Shown here one piece after another: positions 1 to 11,399 of a DNA stretch of 64,000 bases (the first letter of the stretch is position 1; the number at the start of each line of letters is the position of its first letter). The translations under genes were made by a program, and so were the position numbers. Under the pieces are notes generated by a model. It was not told the DNA's origin, did no database searches, and saw only the letters and a program-made list of their open reading frames with translations. This stretch comes from Pannonibacter phragmitetus_B (lineage in GTDB: Bacteria; Pseudomonadota; Alphaproteobacteria; Rhizobiales; Stappiaceae): assembly GCF_050510895.1 (NCBI RefSeq), contig NZ_JBNINT010000001.1, forward strand, positions 2,294,001-2,358,000, written 5' to 3'.

Positions 1-697
1 CAATGAAGGCCGGTTCGTCTATGCGGATGCGCTGACGGCGGCCGTAATAATCGGTCACCGTAACGAAGAGCTCCAGCTTCTGGCCGCGTGGCACCAGCGT
101 TGCGCCCTCGCGCCAGCTGGCGTCCATCGCATGACAGGCATCCAGCATCCAGCCACTGTAACGTGCCCCCGAAAACGGCGGCGTGAACCAGCGCGACTGG
201 GTGAGCAGGCGCAGCTTTTCCCGCGTTTCCGGGCTGTCGATATGCGCCTTGAGGCCAGAAGTGATCAGCCGGTCGATCACCGGTGACATGCCGCTTTTAA
301 GGTAGCGGGTGATACCATCCTGCGGCTGGGCGAGCCGGGTGACATCGGCGTTTTCAAGCCAAAGGTCACGATGGGCATCAAGCGGCAGGTCATGGGCAAT
401 GGCACGGGCCAGCATCACCCCGTTGACGCCGCCAGCAGATGCCCCGGCAATGGCATCCACCACCACGCGGACATTCACGTCAGGCTCATAGGCGCGCAGC
501 AATTCAAGATAGGCCAGCGTGGATGGCGAAAGCATTCCGGCGGCGGCCTCCTCTGCGGCCTCAAGCGGATCACGCGAGGCATTGAGGCTGGAGGCCTTGA
601 CGAGATTGAGGATTTCCCGGCTGACGCCATGCATGTAGATGGCAAGGGAAACGCCGCCGTAGAACACGAGCGCGAGGCGGATCTCGATCTGCTTCAT
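1..697 (-). CDS. Patatin-like phospholipase family protein, C-terminus outside window
   Basis: The frame opens with ATG at 697 and runs without a stop off the left edge, so only about 232 N-terminal residues are visible. Near the start is the oxyanion-type glycine segment FYGGVSLAIYMHG, and at about residue 80 the nucleophile-elbow motif GASAGG (Gly-x-Ser-x-Gly), the pair that defines the patatin acyl-hydrolase fold. It resembles the long 'patatin-related' proteins of Alphaproteobacteria rather than short patatins. The catalytic Asp would lie beyond the window. Substrate is unknown; a lipid acyl hydrolase is the family expectation. It follows rarA on the same strand with a gap of about 95 bp. 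Confidence 0.8.
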   Translation of the reverse strand, partial: MKQIEIRLALVFYGGVSLAIYMHGVSREILNLVKASSLNASRDPLEAAEEAAAGMLSPSTLAYLELLRAYEPDVNVRVVVDAIAGASAGGVNGVMLARAIAHDLPLDAHRDLWLENADVTRLAQPQDGITRYLKSGMSPVIDRLITSGLKAHIDSPETREKLRLLTQSRWFTPPFSGARYSGWMLDACHAMDASWREGATLVPRGQKLELFVTVTDYYGRRQRIRIDEPAFI

Positions 698-792
698 GGG
701 CGAATCCCCGCAACGACAGGCCGCCAGCATCGCGCAGCCGCCCTCAGACGGCAAGGCGAAGTTAAAGCGATGGCAAGCGGACTTTCAGCGGA

Positions 793-2114
793 TCACCCGC
801 CGCCGCGCTCGCGCCGCAGTCTCGACCAATATTCGAGGCGCTTGCGCAACTCGCGTTCAAAGCCACGCTCAACCGGTTCATAGAACACCTGCCGGCCCAT
901 GCTTTCGGGGAAATAGTCCTGCCCGGAGAATGCGTCCGGCTGGTCATGGTCATAGGCATACCCATCGCCGTAGCCTTCGGACTTCATCAACTTGGTCGGG
1001 GCGTTGAGAATATGCTTGGGCGGCAGCAGGGAGCCGTGGCTCTTGGCCGCCCGGACAGCGGACTTGTAGGCCGTGTAGACCGCATTCGACTTCGGCGCGG
1101 TCGCCAGATAGACAACGCATTGCGCCAGCGCCAGCTCCCCTTCCGGCGAGCCCAGCATCTGATAGGCATCACGCGCAGCATTCGCCTGTGTCAGCGCCTG
1201 AGGATCAGCCAGGCCAATATCCTCCACCGCCATGCGGATGAGGCGGCGGGCGAGATACAGCGGGTCCTCACCGCCGTCCAGCATGCGGGCAAACCAGTAG
1301 AGCGCCGCATCCGGATCAGAGCCACGTACCGACTTGTGCAGGGCAGAAATCAGATTGTAGTGCCCATCCTGGCTCTTGTCATAGATCGGCGCCCGCCGCT
1401 GAACGATCTCCTGCAGCCGGGCTGCCGTGAAGACTTCCCCTCTCCTGCTGCGCGCCAGACGTCTTCCGCCAGCGTCAGGGCGGAACGGCCGTCGCCATCC
1501 GCCATGCGCATCAGCACGCCGCGCGCCTCTTCATCAAGCGGCAGAGGCTTACCCTCCTCCTGCTCGGCACGTGACAGCAGCCGCTCCACCGCCTCCCGGT
1601 CCAGCGAGCGGAAGGTCATCACGTGAGAGCGCGACAGAAGCGCGGCATTCAGTTCAAAGGACGGGTTCTCGGTCGTCGCGCCCACCAGTGTGATGGTGCC
1701 GTCCTCCATCACAGGCAGGAAGCTGTCCTGCTGGGCACGGTTGAAGCGATGGATCTCGTCCACGAAGAGCAGCGTGCCACGCCCGCCCATGCGCCGGGCA
1801 CGGGCAGCTTCAAACACCTTCTTGAGGTCGGCAACGCCGGAGAAGATCGCCGAGATCTGTTCAAAGCCCAGATCCGTCTCAGCCGCCAGCAGCCGGGCCA
1901 CGGTCGTCTTGCCGGTGCCCGGAGGCCCCCAGAAGATCAGTGAACCAAGGCTGCGGTTACGCAGCATCCGCGACAGCGTGCCATCGGGACCCAGAAGATG
2001 GTCCTGCCCCGCCACGTCCTCCAGCCGCTTCGGGCGCAGCCTGTCCGCCAGCGGGCGCGGCCCGGCGGGTTGGGAGGCAAGCATCTGCCCCGAAGCGGAA
2101 AAGAGGTCACTCAT
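793..2114 (-). CDS. rarA: Replication-associated recombination protein A (MgsA/RarA AAA+ ATPase), frameshifted
   Basis: RarA is a clamp-loader-like AAA+ ATPase acting at stalled replication forks. The N-terminal frame shows Walker A GPPGTGKTT, Walker B LLFVDEIHRF and the sensor segment GATTENPSFE. The C-terminal RarA domain (LYWFARMLDGGEDPLYLARRL, then YPD-rich tail) continues in another frame. The break is at a four-C run at 1437-1440; adding one base rejoins the frames (about 440 aa, normal length). Since both halves are well conserved, a sequencing deletion is likelier than a pseudogene. The start at 2114 lies 18 bp from the htrA stop. Confidence 0.9.
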
Positions 2115-2132
2115 GTCGGATCAACTGCATCA

Positions 2133-3620
2133 TCAGCCGCGCAGGGCAAGACGTGTCGTCTCACCGCCCCGCTTGATATCGAGAAGCCAGAACCTTGCAG
2201 GGCGGCGCAGCATCCGGTCAAGCTCTGCAGTGGTGGTGACCTTCTGTTCGTTCACACCTACGATGATATCTCCAGGGCGCAAGCCCACCCGGTTTGCCGG
2301 AGAGCCCTGCGCCACCTCGCTGATCACCACGCCCTCGTCCATGGTGTCGAGGCGCAGCTCGTCTGAAACGGCCGGGGAAAGGTTCAGGACCGTCGCACCT
2401 GCAAAAGGCGAATAGGCCTCGATTTTCCGGGTATCACGTGCCGGTGTTTCGGGCGCAGCCAGCAGCGGCACGTCCGCCTGCAGCTCCGATCCATTGCGCT
2501 GGAAGGTGAATTTCGCCGCACCGCCCAGCTGCCGGGTGGAAAAACGGTAGCCGAAGGAATCGGGATCGAGCACCTCTGCTCCATCCACCGCCGTCACGAG
2601 ATCACCGACCTTCAGCCCGGCCTTGTCTGCCGGGGAGCCGGGGAACACCTTGGTCACCAGTACGCCGCGCGGCCGGTCAAGGCCAAGGGCTTCGGCAATC
2701 TCCGCTCCAACCACCTGAACCGTTGCCCCCAGCCATGGACGCTGCACCTTGCCGGAAGTTTGCGCCGATGTGGCGACGAAGCTCACCATGTTGGCGGGGA
2801 TCGCAAAGCCGATACCGATGGAACCGCCGGAGCGGGAGAAGATTGCCGTGTTGATGCCGACCAGACGGCCATGCATGTCCACCAGCGCGCCGCCCGAGTT
2901 GCCGGGATTGATGGCGGCATCGGTCTGGATGAAGAACTGATAGTCGGTCACGCCCACCTGCGTGCGGGCCAGAGCCGAGACAATGCCCTGTGTTACCGTC
3001 TGGCCAACGCCGAAGGGATTGCCGATGGCCAACACCATGTCACCAACTTCCAGCCCATCGGAATCGGCAAACTCAACCGTTGGGAAATTGCCGCCCTCGC
3101 GGATCTTCAGCACGGCCAGATCTGTCCGCTCGTCCTTCAGGATGATGTCGGCATCAAACTCGCGCCGGTCACTGAGCGCCACCCGCACCTCATCCGCATT
3201 CTCGATGACGTGATTGTTGGTGATGATGATGCCCTCTGAGGCAATGATCACGCCTGAGCCGAGGGAGGACTGCACCCGCCTGCGCTGGCCGCCAGGAGCG
3301 TTATCAGGCACACCAAAGAAGCGGCGGAAGAAAGGATCATCCAGAAAGGGCGAGACCTGCCGCTGCTCCACCATGCGTGTCGCATAGACGTTGACGACAG
3401 CAGGAGCCACCTTCTTGACGACCGGGGCAAAGGACAGCGTGACTTCCGCTTCGCTCTTTGGAACCTGCCGTTCCTGGGCAATGGCGGTGCCGGCAGCGCC
3501 GGTCACGGCAATGGCCCCCAGAAGCATCGACGCAGTCATCAGCGAAATGGCCAACAGCGCGCGGCAACAGCCACGCGGACCAGGACTGGCAGAACGTGCA
3601 AGGCGGTGGGAAAAGGCCAT
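2133..3620 (-). CDS. Periplasmic serine protease, Do/DegP/HtrA family
   Basis: Envelope quality-control protease/chaperone. I start it at the ATG at 3620 (about 495 aa), preceded by a GAGGAG ribosome-binding site; the frame could extend to a TTG at 3704, but that passes through the terminator hairpin of the previous gene. A hydrophobic signal segment spans about residues 20-45. The trypsin-like triad is complete: His in NNHVIE (about 137), Asp in ERTDLAVL (about 167), Ser in GNSGGA (about 242). Two PDZ domains follow (about 290-375 and 400-490). Full length and intact; paralogues named degP/mucD cannot be told apart from sequence alone. Confidence 0.93.
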   Translation of the reverse strand: MAFSHRLARSASPGPRGCCRALLAISLMTASMLLGAIAVTGAAGTAIAQERQVPKSEAEVTLSFAPVVKKVAPAVVNVYATRMVEQRQVSPFLDDPFFRRFFGVPDNAPGGQRRRVQSSLGSGVIIASEGIIITNNHVIENADEVRVALSDRREFDADIILKDERTDLAVLKIREGGNFPTVEFADSDGLEVGDMVLAIGNPFGVGQTVTQGIVSALARTQVGVTDYQFFIQTDAAINPGNSGGALVDMHGRLVGINTAIFSRSGGSIGIGFAIPANMVSFVATSAQTSGKVQRPWLGATVQVVGAEIAEALGLDRPRGVLVTKVFPGSPADKAGLKVGDLVTAVDGAEVLDPDSFGYRFSTRQLGGAAKFTFQRNGSELQADVPLLAAPETPARDTRKIEAYSPFAGATVLNLSPAVSDELRLDTMDEGVVISEVAQGSPANRVGLRPGDIIVGVNEQKVTTTAELDRMLRRPARFWLLDIKRGGETTRLALRG

Positions 3621-3643
3621 CCTCAAAGCTCCTCTAAACGCAG

Positions 3644-3665
3644 AATCCGGCCCGAAGGCCGGATT
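3644..3665 (-). terminator. UUCG-loop hairpin terminator after the chemoreceptor gene
   Basis: On the minus strand a perfect 9-bp stem (AATCCGGCC with its complement) closes on a TTCG tetraloop, between the chemoreceptor stop at 3737 and the protease start at 3620. There is only a short T-rich stretch after it (CTGCGTTT), so it may be a weak terminator or an mRNA-stabilising hairpin. Confidence 0.6.
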
Positions 3666-3736
3666 CGATACATGCCAGATAGGAAGCCTGTCCTGCAATG
3701 CCAAGCCTGACGGCCCGGCATTGCAGTCTGGTTGGC

Positions 3737-5914
3737 TCAGGCCGAGCGGACCTGCGACAGGAAGGAGCGAACCTCCTCGTCGAGATGGCGGGCCTGCGTG
3801 GTGAGCTCACTGGCCGAGGCCACGAAGCCATCGGCGGCAGTGCCGGTGCGTTCGGTCACGTTGTTCACGCGGCGGATGTTGCTCGTCACCTCTTCGGTGC
3901 CGCGCGCGGCACGCTGCGTGTTGTCGGCAATGCCCTGTGTCGCAGCGCTCTGTTCTTCCACGGCAGAAGACACCTCTGTCACCGACATGGTGATCTCACC
4001 GATGGTCTCCTGGATCTCGGCGATTGCGGCAACGGCATCTTCCGTCGCGCTGCGGATCGCGTCGATCTGCTGCTGGATTTCGCCGGTTGCCTTGCCCGTC
4101 TGCGAGGCCAGTTCCTTGACTTCCGATGCCACGACCGCAAAGCCCCGGCCAGCCTCCCTGCACGCGCCGCCTCGATGGTGGCGTTGAGGGCAAGCAGGTT
4201 GGTCTGATCGGCGATATCGGAGATCAGCGTCACCACCTCACCGATGCGGTTGGCAGCTTCCGCCAGCGAACGCACGGTGGCGTTGGTGGCCTGAGCGCGG
4301 ATCGTTGCCGTCTGGGCCACGCTGGACGAGCGGGCAATCAGTTCGGAGATCTGACGGATCGAGCTCGAAAGCTGGTCCGAAGCCGAAGCGATCGACTGCA
4401 CTTCTTCCATGGCCTGGTTGGACATGTCGGCCGCGCGCGAAGCGCTGTCACCAGCGGTCTGGGTCATTTCCTGCACTTCACGGGCAGCGGACTGCAGGCT
4501 CTGTGCCGAGCGGGAAACCGTTTCGACCACGCGGCCAACGGATGCCTCGAACTCGGCAGCCAGACCGGAGAGCATCTCCTTGCGCTGCTCGGCCTGCGAG
4601 CGGGCTGCAATCGCCTCTTCCTGCGCACGGCGCTCCTGATCAGCGGCTGCATTCTCACGGATCTGCAGAACTGCACGGCCGATCTCTCCAATCTCGTCAC
4701 CACGGCGCGCAGCAGCGATATCCTGCGACAGGTTACCATTGGCAATCGACGTCAACGCCTGCACCAGAACCTGCAGCGGCTTCGTGATGGTGCGGGAGAA
4801 CAGCAGGGCCACCACTGCAACGACTGCCAGCGTGATCAGCGTCAGCATGATCATCCGGTCGCGCATGGCTGTAACGGCACTCAGGGTTTCCTCAGTGGTC
4901 TTGTCAGCAACCACTGCATAGGTCTGCCCCATGAAGCTGATCGGTTCCGCAAGCACCATGCGGTCAACGCCATCCTTGCCGGTCACCTGACCGGAAGATT
5001 CGATGCCGCGAAGCGCGTCCTCAATCGGCTCACCCTCAGCCTGGAACTTCAGCGCAGTCGGGAAGTCCAGCGCCGGCATGGTCGTCAGCACCATGCCACC
5101 CTGCGCAACAAGATAGGTCTGGCCGGTTTCGCCCAGTCCTTCACGGTCAGCAAGAACCTTGTCCAGCATCGGAGACGTTACGCGCATGGCGATAACACCG
5201 AGATACTTGCTCTCGCCGAACTCGTTCACATAAACCGGCTGTGCGAGGAACATCGACGGAATTGCATCAGCGCCATATTCGCTGAAGCCTGTCGCGACCT
5301 GAGTGCCTGCGGGCTGCCCGGCTGCCAGCTTGAACACCTCACCCAGACCGGTCGCTGCCAGTGAACCATCAGTTACGGACTGAAGGAAATCGTCCCCCTT
5401 GGTCACGGAGTAAAGAACGAGACCGTCATTGGTGATGCCGTAGATATCGCCATAGCCACCAGCCTTCCAGGCCGACAGGAACGAACCATGCAGTTCGCCG
5501 TGGCGCCAGGAATACATGGTCTTGTTGGTCTTGCCGGTCAGCTCTGCACGGTCAGCAGCACCACTGCCCGAAGCCTGATAGTAGCTGCGGATCAGAATCC
5601 ATATCCGTACCAAGGTTCGCACGGGTGCTCGCCAGATCCTTCATGACCAGTGTCGCAGCAGCACCGGACGCCAGGTTCGAAAGATCTGATTGAATGCCTT
5701 CAAGTTTGGCAGACAGCAGGGCGTGGCGCGACTGAACCATGAGGCCCAGCTCGGAGATCCCGGCCTTCTCAAGGCCGTCGCGGCCGGTTGTATAACCAAT
5801 CACTCCAACCACTGCACAGGAAACCAATGCAAGGCCAACTGTGACAGCAGGTATAATCGTGGAAAGACGTAAAAAGCCCCGGCTCTTGACACCGGCATTC
5901 TGACTTCCGCTCAT
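3737..5914 (-). CDS. Methyl-accepting chemotaxis protein with Cache sensor, two frameshifts
   Basis: Transmembrane chemoreceptor of about 725 aa once two indels are repaired. Order: TM1 (about 18-42), periplasmic Cache-like domain with the typical SYYQASGSG and YSWRHG segments, TM2 (about 300-320), HAMP, then the cytoplasmic signalling domain with the hairpin tip DQTNLLALNATIEAARAG. The first break, at about 5590-5599, lies in a GATC/GAATC cluster. The second is a three-C run at 4156-4158, where one missing base destroys the EAGRGFAVVASEVKELA segment. All three parts are well conserved, so errors rather than decay are likely. The ligand is unknown. Confidence 0.9.
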
Positions 5915-6035
5915 AGCGCACCCAGCTCCATGGAAAGGAAAACTGGGCGCAGCATCTCCTTAATGATCTTAAGAACAAGATAATTTTGACAAGTGATCTG
6001 AACAGACACACAAATTCAGCAAAAAATATCGACAA

Positions 6036-6066
6036 AAGAAAAAGGCGGGCACAGGGCCCGCCTTTC
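6036..6066 (-). terminator. Intrinsic terminator of the alpha ribosomal operon
   Basis: Downstream of rplQ, the minus strand reads a GGCGGGC/GCCCGCC stem with a five-base loop followed by TTTTTCTTTT. A GC stem plus a U-tract is a textbook rho-independent terminator and marks the end of the long ribosomal gene run. Confidence 0.88.
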
Positions 6067-6090
6067 GCGTCTTTCTATACTTCCGAAAGC

Positions 6091-6516
6091 TTACGCTGCG
6101 TTTTCAGCAGCCTGCTCGGCTTCGTGACGGGCACGGTCGGCAGCGCCGCGTGCAGACATGTCACGGTCAACCAGCTCGATCACAGCCATCGGTGCGCTGT
6201 CGCCGTAGCGGAAGCCAGCCTTGACAACGCGGGTATAGCCGCCGTTGCGCTCCTTGTAACGGCTGGCCAGCACGTCAAACAGCTTGCGGACCATGGCAAC
6301 GTCGCGAACCTGCGAGATCGCCTGACGGCGGGCATGCAGGTCGCCGCGCTTGCCGAGGGTGACAAGCTTGTCCATGATCGGCTTCATTTCCTTGGCCTTC
6401 GGCAGCGTCGTGACGATGGCTTCGTGTTCAATCAGCGACGCCGCCATGTTGGCGAACATCGCAGTACGGTGGCTCGTGGTGCGGCCGAGCTTGCGGCCGG
6501 ATTTACCGTGGCGCAT
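6091..6516 (-). CDS. rplQ: 50S ribosomal protein L17
   Basis: L17 sits near the exit of the large-subunit peptide tunnel. The product (141 aa) starts MRHGKSGRKLGRTTSHR, the family signature, and carries the Ala/Glu-rich C-terminal tail common in Alphaproteobacteria. It is the last gene of the operon, 78 bp after rpoA and 25 bp before the terminator. Confidence 0.97.
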   Translation of the reverse strand: MRHGKSGRKLGRTTSHRTAMFANMAASLIEHEAIVTTLPKAKEMKPIMDKLVTLGKRGDLHARRQAISQVRDVAMVRKLFDVLASRYKERNGGYTRVVKAGFRYGDSAPMAVIELVDRDMSARGAADRARHEAEQAAENAA

Positions 6517-6594
6517 GGCCTTCTCCTTTAGACGTTAAGCGGGCATCCTCTGCGGGACTGCCGCCCTGTTGTTCTGCCAGGGCGAAACCGCCCC

Positions 6595-7618
6595 TTAGTA
6601 CTGATGGTCCTCGTAGCGCTTGGCGAGGTCCTCGATGTTCTCCGGCGGCCAGTTGGCCACGTCCATGCCCAGATGAAGACCCATCTGTGCGAGAACTTCC
6701 TTGATCTCGTTAAGCGACTTGCGGCCGAAGTTCGGCGTGCGGAGCATTTCCGCCTCGGTCTTCTGGATGAGATCGCCGATGTACACGATGTTGTCGTTCT
6801 TCAGGCAGTTTGCCGAACGAACGGACAGCTCGAGCTCGTCGACCTTCTTGAGAAGGGCCGGGTTGAATGCCAGTTCCGGAACGCTGTCTTCTGCAATCTC
6901 GCGCTTCGGCTCTTCGAAGTTGACGAAGATCGAAAGCTGGTCCTGCAGAATGCGTGCCGCGTAAGCCACCGCATCTTCCGGCTTCACCGAACCATCGGTT
7001 TCGACCGTCAGCGTCAGCTTGTCATAGTCAAGAACCTGGCCTTCACGGGTGTTTTCCACCTTGTAGGACACTTTCTTGACCGGGGAGTACAGGCTGTCGA
7101 CCGGGATCAGACCAATCGGAGCGTCCTCAGGACGGTTCCGCTCGGCTGCCACGTAGCCTTTGCCGGTGTTGACCGTGAACTCCATGCGGATTTCCGCGCC
7201 CTCATCAAGGGTGCAGAGCACGAGTTCCGGGTTCAGCACTTCAACGTCGCCAACCGTCTGGATGTCACCAGCCGTTACGACGCCAGGACCCTGCTTGCGC
7301 ACAACCATGCGCTTGGGCCCCTCGCCTTCCATGCGAGATCGCGATTTCCTTGATGTTCAGGATGATATCCGTCACATCTTCGCGCACGCCCGGAATGGAC
7401 GAGAATTCGTGCAGAACGCCGTCGATCTGCACAGCCGTTACGGCAGCACCCTGCAGCGAGGACAGCAGGATGCGGCGCAGGGCGTTGCCGAGCGTGAGGC
7501 CATAGCCGCGCTCGAGCGGTTCGGCGACCACGGTACCGGTCGTGCGCGGGTTTTCACCCGGCTTCACTTCCAGCTTGTTCGGCTTGATCAGCTCTTGCCA
7601 GTTCTTCTGAATCGTCAC
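6595..7618 (-). CDS. rpoA: RNA polymerase alpha subunit, frameshifted
   Basis: Alpha dimer scaffolds RNA polymerase and contacts promoters and activators. The start is GTG at 7618 (VTIQKNWQEL), 9 nt after GAGG. The N-terminal domain (GYGLTLGNALRRILLSSLQG) and the C-terminal domain (LELSVRSANCLKN, TPNFGRKSLNEIKEVL) are both complete, but the frame changes at GAGATC, 7335-7340, where I-R-M-E is expected. One base too many is present; an original GAATC would restore the frame. Repaired length is about 340 aa. The gene is essential, so this must be an error in the sequence. Confidence 0.96.
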
Positions 7619-7703
7619 GTTCTTACCTCGTCGGCTGTCCCGCCGGAGCTCGCCGGCCATTCTTCGCCATTGGAGGAAACCAGGTATCTGAAAGTCAAAA
7701 GAC

Positions 7704-8094
<391 letters not shown>

Positions 8095-8161
8095 TCTTTA
8101 TTCCTTGGTTTGATCTCTGCACCGCCGTAATACCGGCGGCTACACCAGCCGATGAGGCAGA

Positions 8162-8530
8162 TTACTTCTTCTTGCCAGCAATCGGCTTCGCCGGGCCCTT
8201 GCGGGTCCGTGCATTCGTATGAGTGCGCTGGCCACGGACCGGCAGGCCGCGGCGATGACGCAGGCCGCGATAGCAGCCAAGATCCATAAGGCGCTTGATG
8301 TTCATCGCGGTCTCACGGCGCAGGTCACCTTCTACGAGGTAATCGCGGTCGATGGTCTCGCGGATCGCCAGCACTTCGGCGTCAGACAGCTGATTCACGC
8401 GGCGCTCCGGCGCAATGTTCACCTTTTCGATGATTTCCTGCGCGAACTTGGCACCAATGCCGTGAATGTACTGAAGCGCGATGACAACGCGCTTGTTCGT
8501 CGGGATGTTAACGCCAGCAATACGTGCCAC
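8162..8530 (-). CDS. rpsM: 30S ribosomal protein S13
   Basis: Head protein contacting the P-site tRNA and the intersubunit bridge. I place the start at GTG 8530, giving VARIAGVNIP and the family's usual 122 aa; an ATG four codons upstream (8542) is possible, but a GGAGA Shine-Dalgarno-like stretch overlaps it and suits the GTG. The C-terminus has the GLPVRGQRTHTNARTRKGP signature. Confidence 0.95.
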   Translation of the reverse strand: MARIAGVNIPTNKRVVIALQYIHGIGAKFAQEIIEKVNIAPERRVNQLSDAEVLAIRETIDRDYLVEGDLRRETAMNIKRLMDLGCYRGLRHRRGLPVRGQRTHTNARTRKGPAKPIAGKKK

Positions 8531-8695
8531 GTGCGTCTCCATATCTTGCGGCTTGAACGCCGCGGTTGCATTTCCCCGCGTCCGGTGGAGCCCGGCCCTT
8601 GCGGGAGTTTATTGGCTGGATTTAACCAGCACAGAATGTGCCGAACCCGGTGTTTCCAGGATCGGCACATAATCTTGAGGATTAGAGCGCGGTGT

Positions 8696-9302
8696 TTACC
8701 GGCTCTCAACCCGTTCGTCAAGCTTCGAAAGAACGGAGGCGACCGCAGCCGTCACGTCATCAATCGGCTGCATGCCATCAATGACGGTCAGAAGACCATT
8801 CTTCTCGTAGTAGGGAATCACCACAGCCGTGTCACGGTTATAGGCTTCCAGACGCTGCTTGAAGACCTCCGGATCATCATCCTTGCGGACAGGCTGACCA
8901 GCGGCCTTCGCCTCTTCCGCCCGGTTGATGATCTCGGGAGACAAGCTTCGACTGGTCCACCCGCAACTCGATCACCGCATCAAGTCCGATACGGTTCTCG
9001 GCAAGCATCTGGTCCAGAGCCTCTGCCTGGGCCAGCGTCCGCGGGAAGCCGTCGAGGATGAACCCCTTCTGCGCATCCGCTTCGCCGATCCGGTCACGGA
9101 TAATGCCGACAACGATCTCGTCAGAGACGAGCCCGCCTGCGTCCATCACCGCCTTGGCCTTGAGGCCAACCTCGGTTCCCGCTGCAACGGCGGCACGAAG
9201 CATGTCGCCAGTCGACAGTTGCGGAATGCCATGTTTGGCAACAAGCCGGGCCGCCTGAGTACCCTTCCCTGCACCGGGAGGTCCGACCAGAATCAACCTC
9301 AT
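8696..9302 (-). CDS. adk: Adenylate kinase, frameshifted
   Basis: Catalyses ATP + AMP to 2 ADP. The N-terminal part has the P-loop GPPGAGKGTQ, the AMP-binding STGDMLRA and the DGFPRTLAQ motif. The frame then breaks at GATCTC (8930-8935), within what should read KLVSRIINRAEEA, and the remainder follows in another frame. An original GAATC in place of minus-strand GAGATC restores a product of about 201 aa. The short LID suggests a form without the zinc Cys4 motif. The start ATG overlaps the secY stop as ATGA, and the secY-adk-rpsM order is the normal alphaproteobacterial one. Confidence 0.95.
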
Positions 9303-10629
9303 CTACGCTTCCCCTGAGCTTTGCTTTCTTCACCAGACCCTCATACTGGTGCGCAAGCAGATGGCCCTGAATCTGGGAAACGGTATCCATCGTGACGCTC
9401 ACAACGATCAGCAGCGAGGTCCCTCCGAAATAGAACGGAACGCCCGTCGCGGAAATGAGAAATTCGGGTAACAGGCACACCGCCGTGATGTAGATGGCGC
9501 CCAGTACCGTAATGCGGGTCAGCACATGGTCAATGAATTGAGCCGTACGCTCACCCGGACGAATTCCCGGAATGAAACCACCGTGCCGCTTCAGATTGTC
9601 CGCCGTTTCCGACGGGCTGAACACGATAGCCGTGTAGAAGAAGCAGAAGAACACGATCATTGCCGCATAGAAGATCATGTACAGCGGCTGTCCATGACCA
9701 AGCAGCGTCGTCACCGTCGTCAGCCAGGCCGGACCGCTGCCCGCAGAGAACCCGGCAATGGTTGCCGGAATGAGCAGAAGCGACGAGGCAAAGATCGGCG
9801 GAATGACGCCTGCGGTGTTGAGCTTGAGGGGCAGGAACGAAGTGTTCCCCTCAAACATCTTGTTGCCAACCTGACGCTTCGGATACTGAATCAGAAGCCG
9901 GCGCTGTGCCCGCTCCATGAACACGATCAGCGCGATCACGCCAATCGCAAGAATGAGAAGCACAGGAATGAGCCAGCTCGAAATGGCTTCCTGACGGCCA
10001 AGCTCGAACAGCGACACGAGCGCTTTCGGCAGACCGGCCACGATGCCTGCAAAGATGATCAGCGAAATACCGTTACCAATGCCGCGCGAGGTGATCTGCT
10101 CACCCAGCCACATCAGGAACATGGTACCGCCCGTCAGGCTGAGAATAGCGGAGAGGCGGAAGAACCAGCCCGGATCGGTCACCACATTGGCCGAACCTTC
10201 AAGCCCGACCGCGATGCCGTAGGACTGCGCAATCGCCAGAAGCACCGTGCCGTAACGGGTGTACTGATTGATGATCTTGCGGCCCTGCTCCCCTTCCTTC
10301 TTCAGCGCCTCGAGCGTCGGAACGACGGTCGTCATCAGCTGCATGATAATGGAAGCAGAGATATAGGGCATGATGCCCAGGGCAAAGATCGCCATACGCT
10401 CGACGGCACCGCCGGCGAACATGTTGAACATGCCGATCACACCAGACTGAGCCTGGCTGAAGGCCTGTGCGAACGCGGCCGGATTGATCCCGGGCAACGG
10501 GATGTAAGTGCCGAACCGATAAACCAAAAGCGCCCCCAGCGTGAACCAGATGCGCTTCTTGAGTTCTTCAGCCTTCGCGAAAGCCGAAAAATTGAGATTT
10601 GATGCCAGCTGTTCGGCAGCGGATGCCAT
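9299..10629 (-). CDS. secY: Protein translocase subunit SecY, stop displaced by an indel
   Basis: Ten-helix channel subunit of the SecYEG translocon. The start region (NLNFSAFAKAEELKKRIWFTLG) and transmembrane pattern are complete up to the terminal KKAKLRG. As written, the frame then runs on into adk. Adding one G to the four-base run at 9311-9314 gives the usual ending KLRGKRR and a TGA overlapping the adk start. I therefore end it at 9299, about 443 aa. It is preceded by rplO (spacing about 46 bp). Confidence 0.95.
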
Positions 10630-10675
10630 GCCGTTCTCCGGAGGTTGCTGTCCGAGAAAAGGGCGAAGCCCAGGC

Positions 10676-11146
10676 CTATTCGGCCTGAGCTCCGAGGATC
10701 ACGACCTTGCCACCGGCCTTCTCGACAGCCTCGACGGCCGTCTTGGAAGCGCCAGCAACTTCAAAGGTCACTGCGGCCTTGAGCTCACCATCGGCCAGGA
10801 GGCGAACGCCGTCCTTGACGCGCTTGATGACGCCAGCAGCCTTGAGAGCCTCAACCGTGATCGAAGCCTTGGCATCCAGCTTGCCCTCATCGAGAGCAAC
10901 CTGCACGCGGCCGAGCGACACGATGTTGAAGTCCTTGGCAAAGATGTTGGTGAAACCGCGCTTCGGCAGGCGGCGATGCAGCGGCATCTGACCACCTTCA
11001 AAGCCCTTGATCGCCACGCCGGAACGGGACTTCTGACCCTTTACGCCGCGGCCACCGGTCTTGCCCTTGCCAGAGCCGATACCGCGGCCAACGCGGGTAC
11101 GGTCCTTAACGGAACCAGGATTGTCCCGCAGGTCATTGAGCTTCAT
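10676..11146 (-). CDS. rplO: 50S ribosomal protein L15
   Basis: Large-subunit assembly protein. The start at ATG 11146 gives MKLNDLRDNPGS, the family N-terminus, and removes seven extra codons (MRAGEKT) that overlap the upstream gene's tail. The Gly-rich segment GRGIGSGKGKTGGRGVKGQKSR is diagnostic. 156 aa, intact. Confidence 0.96.
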   Translation of the reverse strand: MKLNDLRDNPGSVKDRTRVGRGIGSGKGKTGGRGVKGQKSRSGVAIKGFEGGQMPLHRRLPKRGFTNIFAKDFNIVSLGRVQVALDEGKLDAKASITVEALKAAGVIKRVKDGVRLLADGELKAAVTFEVAGASKTAVEAVEKAGGKVVILGAQAE

Positions 11147-11163
11147 AGTCTTCTCTCCTGCCC

Positions 11164-11358
11164 TCACGCTTCGTCAACGATGCGGACGAGGTGCGGAAGC
11201 TTGCGGATCATGCCGCGCACTTCCGGAGTGTCCTTGAGCGTCGAGCGGCGGTGCATCTTGTTCAGGCCAAGGCCGATCAAGGTTGCCTGCTGCTCCTTGG
11301 GACGGCGCAGCGGGCTGCCGATCTGCTCGACCGTGATGGTCTTTTCGGTGTTCGCCAT
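11164..11358 (-). CDS. rpmD: 50S ribosomal protein L30
   Basis: Short large-subunit protein (64 aa) with the signature TVEQIGSPLRRPKEQQATLIGLGL. It lies between rpsE and rplO as in the spc operon of most bacteria. Confidence 0.95.
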   Translation of the reverse strand: MANTEKTITVEQIGSPLRRPKEQQATLIGLGLNKMHRRSTLKDTPEVRGMIRKLPHLVRIVDEA

Positions 11359-11399
11359 GGAACTACCCCTCGTTCAACTGGTTACCGGAGTGCCGGGCT